A model generated the notes under the pieces. The model was not told the origin of the DNA. It ran no database searches and saw nothing but the letters and a program-made list of their open reading frames with translations. From Buddleja alternifolia (taxonomy: Eukaryota > Streptophyta > Magnoliopsida > Lamiales > Scrophulariaceae): DNA of 64,000 bases. Where the stretch lies: the NCBI GenBank assembly GCA_019426215.1, contig CM033394.1, positions 13,784,195 through 13,848,194 of the forward strand, given 5' to 3'. Shown one piece after another: positions 34,125-45,179 of the stretch. Position numbers and translations under genes: made by a program. Within the stretch, counting starts at the first letter, position 1, and the number at the start of each line of letters is the position of its first letter.

Positions 34125-34815
34125 TTCTCAGATAAATTCAACAAGAGCGTCTACAAACTTGTGAGCATGTAGTGTCAGTTGCGGAGCAGTCGAAAACATT
34201 GACAAAGGTTTGAGAACCACTACGACGATAGAATGACATATGCCTTTGGCATGATTTTTGCTGGAATCATCTCAGTTGTAGGCATAATCTGGGTCCATGG
34301 AATGTGTTCTGAGATAGTCGATAGTTGGAAGACTTTCCTTTTGAAAATATGGATGGGACTTCCCTCCGCTGTTGCTCACATTGGACTGATAGCGCCTATA
34401 GGGTATACTGGAGTCAACCTAGCACTGGACCCTGGAAAGAAGAATAAAAAGTCCTCAGTTTGCTCCTTGCAGAAGTACAACAAACACTACTACAGAAATG
34501 ACCTATAGCAGCGGTTTTTTTGGGCCTATAACAGCGGTTTTGAACCGCTGCCATAGGTACCGCTACCATAGGTCAAAACCCTATGGCAGCGGTTCCGGAA
34601 CCGCTGTCATAGGTCACCCTATGACAGCGGTTCTATAGAAACCGCTGCAGTAGGGTGACCCTATGGCAGCGGTTTCGGCAGAACCGCTGTCATAGGGTCA
34701 TTTATTTAAAAAAAAAATAAAATTGGACCCTATGGCAGCGGTTCCGGCTGAACCGCTGCCATAGGGTGGTATATTTATTTTTTTTTAATTTTATTTTATC
34801 GTTTATAATGTTACC

Positions 34816-35090
34816 ATGTCGGAATGACACGAAATTCACACGGTCATAGCGAAACGGCATTCTGAACAAAACGCAAAATTTTGCGCTCTCGTGATTTTAG
34901 CCATCCGAGATCGTTTAAGGCCTCAAATACGCATTTTATTACATAAATACGTATTTTTGTAATAAAACACGTATTTGAGGCCTTAAACGATCTTGGATAG
35001 CTAAAATCACGAGAGCGCAAGACAATGTCTTGCGTTTTGTTCAGAATGCCGTTTCTCTATGACCTTGTGAATTTCGTGTCATTCCAACAC
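34816..35090. repeat. Long hairpin in CACTA-2
   Basis: Same ~130-base inverted arms and short loop as in CACTA-1; differences are few and scattered. Confidence 0.8.
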
Positions 35091-35117
35091 CGCAAAATTT
35101 CAACCGAGAAATATTTT

Positions 35118-35672
35118 CATAAATACACAAATATACGTACACCCACACATACACAAATATACATACACCCATCCACATATATACATACACAAATATACAC
35201 ACACCCACACATACACAAATACACCCATTAACATATACACATATATGCATACACCCATGAACATATACACAAATATACATACACCCATCCACATATATAC
35301 ATACACAAATATTCATACACAAATATACATACACATACACCCACATATACACAAATATAAATAAACCCACACATACACAAATATACATACACCCACACAT
35401 ATATGCATACACCCACATATACATACATCTATATATACTCTATGTGTGTGTGTGTGTGTATATATTTATCTAAAAAAAAATACCAAAACTAAATGGAAGA
35501 AGGCGGCGGCGGCGGAGGAGGGCGGCGTCGGCGTCGGCGGAGGTGGGCGGCGTCGGCGTCGGCGGCAGAGGCGGAGGTGGGCGTCGGCGGTGGTGGTGGT
35601 GGTGAGAGAGTTGAGAGAGAGAGAGAGAGAGAGAGTGAGAGAGTGAGAGTGAGAGTGAGAGTGAGAGAGAGG
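35118..35672. repeat. Simple-repeat block in CACTA-2
   Basis: ACACAAATATACATACACCCA-type minisatellite (35118-35432), TG run (35443-35460), GGC/GGA repeats (35504-35600), GA tract (35604-35672). No gene. Confidence 0.85.
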
Positions 35673-36305
35673 GGGGGCCGGTTTGAAATAAACCCGCCCA
35701 AATTTTGAACTTTTGGCAGCGGTTCGGGTAGAACCGCTGCCACAAAGTTCAAAATTTTTTTTTTTTTTTTTTGACAACTTTTGGCAGCGGTTCGGGCAGA
35801 ACCGCTGCCAAAAAGTTCAATTTTGGCAGCGGTTCGGGCAGAACCGCTGCCAAAAGTGCACTTGTGGCAGCGGTTCGGCCCGAACCGCTGCCAAAAGTGA
35901 ACTTTGTGGCAGCGGTTCGGCTGAACCGCTGCCAAAAGTCCAATTTTTTTTTATTTTTTTTTTGACACCCCTATGACAGCGGTTCGGCTCGAACCGCTGT
36001 CATAGGTCCGAACCGAGTACCCCCTATTACAGCAGTTTTCAAAACCGCTGTCATAGGTGCGCTGTAATAGGACTTTTTTGTGGTAGTGAAACTTTTTTCT
36101 GGGAGTACTGTAATATTTGAGACATAGCGGTTGTACTAGACTTCCAAATAAGGCCGAACAACTTAAGCTCACCATTCTAGCAGATCGATTACCCTTTGGT
36201 AATGAGAGCTTAACTCTTGGGGATAAGAATCCAGGAAAAGAAATCCCAAAAACACACTGACGCTTACCCCAATTGTTGTGACTACATTCTTGGTAAAGAT
36301 TTAGT

Positions 36306-37985
36306 TGTTGGGAAAGTACCCTCGATGCCAATGAGGAGATTAGAATATTAGGCACTAGTTTATATTGCACAACCCTTAACTAATAGAAAGGGATTTAATA
36401 TATTGTTCGTAAAAGTTTTAATTGCATCTATAAGACTTGAATGAATAATAAGTCCATGTGAATCAAGGCAGACCTTCCACTCCTTATAGTAGTTAAAGGG
36501 GTAGGCACTGGAAGGGTTTGGTACTTGATCACTTAAATGGTTCGCAAGTCGGAGAATCTCAATTGGGCATCGACATTCATTTGGACTTGTATGACACATG
36601 CTCTGATAGGAAGTGCCAGTCAAACACTATGGGATAGTGGGAGTTTGTGTCATAGATACATTGATGGGATTAATGTATTCGAACATGGCTCGAAGTAATC
36701 TAATCACATGGGTTTTTACACATTGACCGTCAATGATTAGATTACTGATTATGATACTATGCGTGAGCCTTAGACTTGAGTAATCACGTTGAAGATATGC
36801 TTGTGATGTCAAGCCTATCATTAGAGTAGTTTGATCCAATACACCTGTTGGTAGGGTCAACCTCGAAGTGCGGATTGATGGGCAAGTAGCAGTCTTGACT
36901 GATTAGCAAGAAGGAATTCACTGTCTCGAAAGTAAACAAGAAGTATCCTATGCGATCATGGTTAAATGAGATTAAAGTCTCTGGCCAAAGCTCATGAACT
37001 AACTCGTGTTAGACACGGAGGGTAGTTATGTAATCTCATGTTACTATGATTCTTAGCATAGCAACGAGTCCTACGACTTTGACATTCCATGACTCTCACG
37101 CGATCGGGATACGTCGGTGAAGGGCTTATACTCATGCAGTATTCATAATCTAGAGGTTCGTAATGACATAGTCATTTTGTACTCGATTGGGCTACGAAGT
37201 GGGGCCACGGTGCTGGCTAGGTGTCACCAACATCCTTTGGTATCCCCCCATTCCCAATCGAGACAAACTTAGAAAGTCGCTCTATAAAGGAATAGATAGG
37301 CAATCGAGTTTTGTATTTGAAAGGTGGTTTGGTAATTTGTCCTATGGTTGGATGAATTAATTAATTGGATGAACTAATTTAATTGGTTGTTTATTTGGAT
37401 TAAATAATGGTAAATTAAATTATTTAATTTGAATAGTTAATTAACTAGGTTAATTAAATATTTAAATTGGAAAATTAATTTAATGTATATTTATTTAATT
37501 GGATTAAATGAAATATAATTAAATTAAGTGGACTAAATTGACTGGGTTAATTTAACCCACATGGGCATCCATTAAAGCCTAGTTGGGCTTGTGTAATCAT
37601 GGGCTTAAGTTGGAGGATTATTTAATCCTCCAACACAAGCCCTAGAGAATTAATTAATTCACAAGAATTCAGTCATTTACAGAATTCACAATACTGAAAT
37701 CATCCACCAAAATATAAGACAGAAAAAATTCATTTTGTCTCTGCCTAGCCGCTTCGGGAGATGATGATGAAGATTTCCAAAAGTCCGTTCCTGCGTGATG
37801 ATCTAGAGACGGGATGATTGGGCCGTTAAAGATTCGCGAGGATTAATAGAATTCGAAAAAAGGTAAATTTTTTGCGTTCTTCGTTTTATTTTAAAATCAA
37901 CGAAAATCCACAAATTGATCTTTGCTTTTGGTAATCCAGATATGAATTTAAATTTTCGCTGTGTATGATACCAGGATTCCCAATA
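36306..37985 (+). repeat. copia-2 5' LTR
   Basis: 1680 bp. A TATA-like TCTATAAAGG is at 37281-37290 (counterpart near 53656 in the 3' LTR). The stretch 37345-37550 is an AT-rich region of repeated TTAATTAATT and TAAATTAAATT. Confidence 0.85.
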
Positions 37986-37986
37986 G

Positions 37987-37999
37987 TGGTATCAGAGCC
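37987..37999 (+). promoter_or_regulatory. copia PBS (initiator-Met tRNA)
   Basis: TGGTATCAGAGCC begins one base after the LTR end; the standard plant copia primer site. Confidence 0.85.
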
Positions 38000-39408
38000 A
38001 GGTTTGTTGGCTTCATTGATACCACAGTTGGGCTTCGGTGACTGCGTATGGCCGCGCAGGTGTCGCCAAAGTTGCGGCTTTAGGCGTCGCAGCCGCTACC
38101 GGAGAAGACGCGTCACCGGGGATCTGACAATGGTGGCGCGCAATGAAGAAGATGAGGAAGAAGACGAGCTCATGGGCTGTGGGCTAGGGCTCTTTGTTGT
38201 GTTGGACTTTGTCCAATGAATAAATTAATTAATGCGAACCGGGCTTGGCCCACTAGCGGATTAATTAAACAAAAGGCACGACATGATTTATTTAATTAAT
38301 AGGGAGGTGGGTTGGCCCACTCAGATTAATTATATAATGGCCCAACCTGATTTATTAATTAATAGGGAGTTGGGCTTGGCCTAAATCAAATTAATTAAAT
38401 AAATGTCCCATCTAATTATTTTGAAAATGGGTTTATATGTTGGCTTAGCTCGACACTTTGTATTTAAATTGAATGGGTTTAATTGGGTTGACCCAATGTT
38501 ACCCAATTCATTTAAATTAGTAAAGACCCAATACCAAATATTAATTGGATCCTTCTTCTAAATTAAAGTTTTCAATTAAATTAAATATAATAAATTAAAT
38601 TAGATTTGATTTATATTAAATTAAACTGATTTTAATTTATTCTTCCAAATCAAATGGGATTTAATTTTGTAAACAATTAAATTGGATTTAATCTTTCCTA
38701 TCAAAATTAAATTGGATTTGATTTTGTAATAAACTAAATGGGACTTAATTTTATAATAAATTAAGTTGGATTTGATTTATTTTAAAATTAAATTGGATTT
38801 AGTTTACCTATCAAAATTAAATTAGTTTTAATTAAGTTGATTATTAAATTGGATTTAATTTTGTAAGATGATTAAATTGGACTTAATCACCTATCAAAAT
38901 TGAATTGGTTTGAATTATATACTTAATTAATTTTTTTTTAATTTTGTAACGATTTGTGAGCCCATGAAATTAAATTAGATTTAATTTGACTTTGATTAAA
39001 TAAGATTTAGTCCTTCCATGGAAATTAGATTGGATTTAATTTCACTTGGATTAAATTATATTTAATCTTCCCATGATAATTAAATTGAATTTAATTATTT
39101 AAAGTTATATTTTTCGATCCCATGAAAATTAAATGGATTCAATTTTACTTCGATAAATTGGATTTAGTCTTGGTACTAAAATTGAATGAGATTTAATTTT
39201 CTAGTAGTCAAATTGGATTTGATTATTAAATAAATTTGATTTATTTTTATGCTCTTGTCCACATATATGCTTGTGTATGTTATATGCTCCTTTTATGTGA
39301 TATTTACACTTCCCATGAACTTAGGTTTTATATTTATGTTTGAGCATGCAAAAAATATATCTTGATTAGCCCATTGGCTTGGGCCGATCTAGAAAGTTCA
39401 TGGAAGTG
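38000..39408 (+). other. copia-2 leader with degenerate AT-rich repeats
   Basis: A short GC-rich part (38030-38200) is followed by about 1 kb of irregular repeats built on TTAAATTGGATTTAATTTT. The 84-codon frame at 37965-38219 crosses the LTR end and PBS and is not credible. No gene seen. Confidence 0.6.
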
Positions 39409-39454
39409 TGTATGTAGGTAGATTTTTTTATTTGTTACAATGGGGGATGAAAAC

Positions 39455-42400
39455 TCATCCTTCTACATTAATAAATCCAAGTACACAAAGAGGAGGCTCA
39501 TCCCAAACTTGGGGTCCTCGATCAAGATGTTGACCAAGCTTCGCAAGTGCGTCCGAACAAGCGTTCCCTTCCCGTCGAATGTGGTTTAAACGACAATCCC
39601 ATGGAAGTCCCAAAAGTCTTCGACAGTCTTCGATAACGCAACTGAGGGGGTGAGTGCGCACATCCCCATGTTTGACCTATTTGAACACCACCTCAGAATC
39701 TATTTCAACCTCAAGCTTGGAGACTCTTTTCTCCCATGCAAAGGTAAGACCATGCCTTAGAGCCATAATTCCCGCTTCCGTGATTGTGAAGTCCCCTAGC
39801 CTCCAGCTAAAACCGCCTTGCCAATGGCTGAAATCATCTCTAAGTATGCCCCCTGCAGCAGTTGATTTCAATTCAATGAAAACGCTTCCATCCGTACTAA
39901 GCTTCCACCATCCCGAAGGTGGTTTAATCCATTTTGTGACGTTCGAAAATTCTGTTTTCCGGGCATCCACATCAGGGAAAGCAAACATAAGGTCGAGGGC
40001 CATTTGTTTGGTAGCAAAAATGAGTTTCGAAAGTGGTTCGTTCTTGTTGTCGAAGATAAATGTATTCCTTGCTCGCCAAAGGGTCCATGACGCCGCCATA
40101 AAAATCCATCTCCAAGGCAGATGCAGAAGTTCTTCTTGCAATTAAATCTGATCCATTTTTTAGCTGGAGTCGACGCAAATTCCATCCAAAAGGTCGGAGT
40201 AATGAGGTGTTCCCATAGGCGTTTCGAGAACGAGCAGTCACGGATAGCATGAATGGGGCTTTCAAGGGCCAAGTTACACCTCGTGCAAAGATTGGATGCC
40301 TCCAAACCTCTACGAAAATGAACCATGTTTGTAATCAGCCCGTCATGCTGAAACCTCCAGAAGAAAAATTTAATTTTAAGGGGGGATTTCGTAGTCCAAA
40401 GGCATTGCCAATTTTCCACATCGTTCCCAAGATTATCCGAGCTGTTCGGGGGAGAAAGGGAGAGATAGACAGACTTGCTAGAGAACTTCCCATCACTCGA
40501 CCCGTACCAAACTCTTTGATCAATCGTTTCTTTGTTAGTAGATACCAAAGTTCCACAAATCTTGTCATGAATGTTACTGGGCAGTAAAGTCTGAAGAGAC
40601 TCTAATTACCAGTCCCCATTATCCCCTCGCACATCCGAAACTTTGAGAGAGATCTCATTTGGAGCAATATCACAATTAATAATATGACACAAGTACTCAC
40701 CCCCGAGCCACCGATCAAACCAAAATGAAACATTGTCCCCATTTCCAATTTTCCATTGGATGAACTTTTGGGCCTCTTTAATGCTCGAGACAATACCACG
40801 CCATTGGTAGGAATTATAGGCTTTAGGATTGGTGTCTAAAATATCATGACCCTTTAAGTATTTCCTTTGAAAAATTTCCTGCCAAACCGTGTCTTCCTTG
40901 GTGAGAATTTTCCATCCAACCTTTGCAAGAATAGAAACATTCATGCACCTTTCCTCTTTGATACCCAAGCCACCATCCTTCTTCGGTTTGCTGACGGTGG
41001 ACCACTTAATCGTATGAAGTTTTCGACAATTACCATCTCAGGCCCAAAGAAAAGCCCTATTCAATTTATCAACCTGTTTACACACACTCGAGGGTAACCA
41101 TGCCGTGTGCATGAGATGCGTGGTCATTGCCGAGGTCACCGATTGTATTAAGGTGGCTAGGGCTGCCATGTTAAACAATTTTGCCTTCCATGACGTGAGC
41201 CTCGCTTGAATCTTCTCAATGAGGGGCCGATAGAGTGCATGATTCACACGCCCGTGATGGATAGGGACCCCAACGTACTTGCCAAGATCTCCCATACTAG
41301 AGAGTCCTAGACATCTAGACATCCTTCTCCGGACCCCTCTTGAAATGTTCTTAGAGAAAAATACTCTAGACTCACCCAAATTCATTGTAAGGCCCGAGTT
41401 GAGACAAAAGGAGTCCAAAATTGTACGAATAATATCCACATTTGAGGAAGACACCCAAGACATCAAAATAAGGTCATCGGCAAAGAATAAATGGGAGAAA
41501 TTTGGTCCTCCCCTACAAATTGGGATTGGTTCCCATTTCCTATCCAACACGGCTTCTTCCACAAGATACAACAATCTTTCCGTACAAAGCACAAATAAAT
41601 AAGGGGAGAGAGGATCCCCTTGTCTAAGTCCGCACGATGTCGAAATAGCCGGAAGGGCCTCCCCGTTCCAAAGGATACTCGGTTCGGAGCAAGACACACA
41701 AAACATAATAAGGCGAATAATAGAATCTGGAAACTTGAAAAAGATAAGAGTTTGGTGAAGGAAGGACCAACTCACTCTATCATACGCCTTTTCAAGGTCT
41801 ATCTTGAGAATCATGCCACCATTACGATTCTTCGTGTATTAAAGAGTATGCACCATCTCTTGGAGAATATGGATATTGTCGTAGGTTCCCCGGTGAGGGA
41901 TGAAGCTACTTTGCATAGGAGAGACGAGACTTTCCATCATCGGTTTAAGTCTGATTGTAAGAGTCTTAGTAATCACTTTATATAGTACATTGCAAAGAGC
42001 TATAGGTCTAAACTGTTGAATAGAACTCGGGGAATCCACCTTAAGGATAAGGCAAATGAAGGACTCACCAACTTTTCTCTCAAATGAGCTGGACTCAAAG
42101 GCCCTATGAATAAATTCCACCACCGACTTGCCAATAATGTGCCACATTTTTTGGAAGAAAAATGCTTGGCACCTGTCCGGACCCGGGGCCTTGTAAGGAC
42201 CAAGAGACATAACAACGTTCCAAATCTCACCCTCTGATGGTTGAAGAGAAAGAACATGGCTCTGCTCAATCGATAAATCACATTGAAAATGAATTTTGTG
42301 CAACCTGTTCACCACAGGGGACGACCTCGGTGAGAAGGTATTGGTAAAGAATTGGTGCACATGGTCCTTTATCATGTTTCCATCAGTGACCCAATTATCA

Positions 42401-43491
42401 TCAATCTTAAGCATATCAACACTATTACGCCGTCTCCGCACAATTGTAGAGGTGTGAAAGAAACGGGTATTGTTATCCCTAAAGGATAACCACTTGATTC
42501 TTGACTTTTGAAACCAAAGAAGCTCTTCTTGAGTAATAGCATCATTGTAATCTTTAATGAGATGTTTCTCAAGGTTTTGAAGAAATGGGTTTTCTTGAGA
42601 TGCATGGGAGCGTTGAATCCCGGCTATGCAAGCAATAGTACGCTTCTTACGGCCAAACACATTTCCAAATTTTGTTCCATTCCAATCGCCAATGGATTCA
42701 GGCAGCCTGTTAATTGCATCCGTCACATTGTGAGACCTTTCCCATGTCGAAAAAATCACCCCTTCACAAGTCGGATCCGTGAACCAAGCAAGTTCAAAAT
42801 GAAAAATCTTGTGGCGATGATCTGAGTGGGTCCTCGGGAGATGGTGAACAATAGCCTCTAGGAACCGAAGACGCCACAAAGTATTAGCAAGAGAGCGATC
42901 CAATCTTTCACGAATCACTGCCCCCCCTTCACGTCGATTGAGCCAAGTAAATTGGGGCCCTTGATACCCCAAGTCAATAAGCCCACAACTGTTAATCATC
43001 TCATTAAAGCGTAAACACCGGCGTCGATTCGCCAAGTTATCACCCCGCTTCTCATGAATTATAGCCACATCGTTAAGATCCCCAGTGACTAACCAAGGGA
43101 CATTAATCCGATCACTAAAACCCTCCAAATGCCGCCACAACTCTTCCCTAGTATCGGTATCCAGGCTTGCATAGCACCCGGAGCAAATCCACTTCATGTC
43201 CGTTTTAGGACCAATCACCGCATGAATGACTTGAGATGTCACATCGAGAATTTGAACATCGATGTTCGCCTCATTCATGAGAAACCAAAAACCACCCTCT
43301 CGACCAATTGTGGGGGCTCGACACACATTAGTAAACCCTAAATTTTTCGAAATGGAAACAGCCCGATCCAACGCAACTTTAGTTTCAACAACATACACCA
43401 AATCCGGTCTATGAACATGTACTAGTTCACGAAAGTTACTCCGAAAGGCGGAATTTCACGCTCCTTAACAATTCCATGTAAAGATCTTCAT
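39455..43491 (-). pseudogene. LINE ORF2 (endonuclease, reverse transcriptase, RNase H)
   Basis: The likely start is at 43491 (MKIFTWNC), the usual plant LINE beginning. Stops follow at codons 9 and 12, then a long open stretch 43401-41839. Endonuclease motifs: VVETKV (Glu), VTGDLND, and SDH. RT motifs: LKIDLEKAYDRVSW (motif A), CGLRQGDPLSPYLF, and FADD (active site). A zf-RVT segment (WTTKSPLKIKFFFWRF, CTRCNLALESPIH) and an RNase H (STDGSVFIELKSTAAGGI, then REGNACSDALAKLG) follow. Additional in-frame stops sit near 41839, 41038, 40606 and 39675, and one frameshift lies near 40140. All catalytic motifs survive, so decay is mild. Confidence 0.88.
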
Positions 43492-43586
43492 AGTCAAAAA
43501 TTGATTTCAACAAACTCCTCCGACATACGTCAAAAGTGTCTCTACGTGGCTTGATAACTTGAGTCATGAGGACTCTCGCAAACCGC

Positions 43587-45088
43587 TCATATGGAGCTAT
43601 CACGGCTTGGCATGGCGGTTCCATCCTGGGGAAGCTTAGCCGGAGAAAACCCGGTGGATTCTCTTTTATCCAGATTTCCAAGAGGAGCAGGTTGAGGAAT
43701 AGAAACAATGGGGGGCGATGAGGTGGAAGGGAATGATTGGTTAAAGTTACCTTCACAAGGGTTAAAGTTTGAATTACAGGTTGTATTAATTGGCTGAGAA
43801 ATGGTCTTCTCGACTGAAGGGTTAAAGTCACAATCAACTTCTATATTGGAGTCACCATTTGCTTTTCCTAAGACCGAGGTACTAGGTTGACTACCCAAAT
43901 TTCGTGATTTGAGAATTTTTTTTTTTTTGGGGTTTGTCAAAATCTGAGTAATGGGACTCTTTCTTTGTTTATCCTTGTTATTGCTAGTCTCTGGGCCCGA
44001 GACATCTGATTGTTGCCCCTCCTCCTGAGATAAAACATTAAATGCATTTTGGGATATAGTGGGCTTATGAAATATCCCATTTGTCTTGTTCCTCAAGTGC
44101 CGTTTGTTGACAGGCTGTCGTACCTGCATCCATGTGCCATAGGCCTTTTTCGTACCGTTCTTTTCATTGTCAAGCTGTCACTCTCCCCTCCGGACATCTT
44201 CTCCGATGAAACCTCCTTTGTCGTTAAAAGTTGACAGTCTTTTTCTCTATGACCAACTCGCCCGTAGGCGTAGCATATCACCGAAAGATTTTCGTAAAGG
44301 ATGTTAAGCTTTCTACCATCAATTTCCACCGCCGTGAGTAAAGGTTGATCAACATTCAATTGAACACAGAACCTAGCGAATCTGCCCCTAGCCGCCTGAT
44401 AGGTGTTATGATCAACTTTAAGAGGGTGCCCAATGCATTTAGCGATAGTGTATATGATTTCCGGCTGGTAAAACTCAATCGCCAAATCCAGCACTCGAAC
44501 CCATGTCACAACCGTAGAGACCTTGTATGAAGCCGCATGGAACTCCTTGAACCATTTTCAAACACTATTGTATTGGCTAAACACAGGCCATGGCCTCTCT
44601 GTTAAAATGAAATCCGCCTTAACCTCATCATCCAACTTCAACAAAAAATAGTTATAGCCAACATCAACAAGTTCAAAGTTTCCTCGGAGCTGCCAGAGTG
44701 TGTCTATTTTGGAGGAGAAAATATTGTAGTTCATTGTTCTGTCGTCAAGTTTCAGGATGAGCGCCTCTAACTAAGAACGACAGGGGGACTTCGTGTAGCT
44801 CTCATCCGGGCACAAGCGGTGAATAGGATAGTCCTTCAATGGCGGCAGCACCGAGATGCATTCGAGGTTAGCTAAGGTTTCTGGATCAAACCTTATAGGT
44901 TTTTTCTTTTTCTGTAAACTTTTCATCTTTGAAGTTAGAGTTTGGAGATAGGAAGGCCTATCATCCATGCAAACATCATCCACCAGAGATTCCTTACCAG
45001 TAGAGTCTAGCATTTTGACCTTCTTTTTACTTCGTTCGCCCATCTCCTTCTCCACGCCGGAGAAGGATGGAGGAGGGGTGGTGTCCAT
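43587..45088 (-). pseudogene. LINE ORF1 (nucleic-acid-binding, CCHC)
   Basis: It starts MDTTPPPSFSG at 45088, 77 bases into the element. A DUF4283-like core follows, with MTWVRVLDLAIEFYQPE (about 44509), RGRFARFCVQL and EIDGRKLNILYENL. The zinc knuckle reads CYAYGRVGHREKDC, where the second Cys of CxxC is Tyr-Gly context (CYAYG instead of CxxCG), so one zinc ligand is lost. Stops lie between 44771 and 44509, and a frameshift near 44120 moves the rest to another frame, which runs to 43587. ORF1 proteins bind the LINE RNA. Not functional here. Confidence 0.8.
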
Positions 45089-45179
45089 GCACGAAGGACA
45101 AGCTAGAGAGAGGTAGGAGGAAAAAACTCTAGAGAGAGAACTTTTTGCTAGCCCTGATCATCTATTGTATGTAGGTAGA

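Larger units (their letters stand above)
34485..36088 (-). mobile_element. CACTA-2, near-identical sister of CACTA-1
   Basis: 1604 bp with ends CACTACTACAGAAATGACC and (other strand) CACTACCACAAAAAAGTCC, TSD AAA (34482-34484, 36089-36091). Interior order equals CACTA-1, with small differences in GGC and GA repeat length and one extra GGCAGCGG palindrome on the right side (about 35822-35900). The close match at a second locus suggests both moved recently. Confidence 0.9.
39423..45165 (-). mobile_element. L1-type LINE, nearly full length
   Basis: 5743 bp flanked by exact 14-bp TSDs TGTATGTAGGTAGA at 39409-39422 and 45166-45179. On the minus strand the order is 5' UTR (45165-45089), ORF1 with CCHC, ORF2 with endonuclease, RT, zf-RVT and RNase H, then a short A-rich tail (CAAATAAAAAAAT) at the low-coordinate end. 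Length and order fit plant L1 elements. It is full length rather than 5'-truncated, which is uncommon for LINE copies, and was inserted in the copia-2 internal region. Confidence 0.9.

Noticed and set aside
34233..34508. 91-codon plus frame with hydrophobic stretches, possible membrane protein
   Set aside because: It is antisense to the minus-strand SIRE-like region and runs into the CACTA-2 end; no support.
37965..38219. 84-codon frame
   Set aside because: It spans the copia-2 LTR end and PBS, which are non-coding; chance frame.
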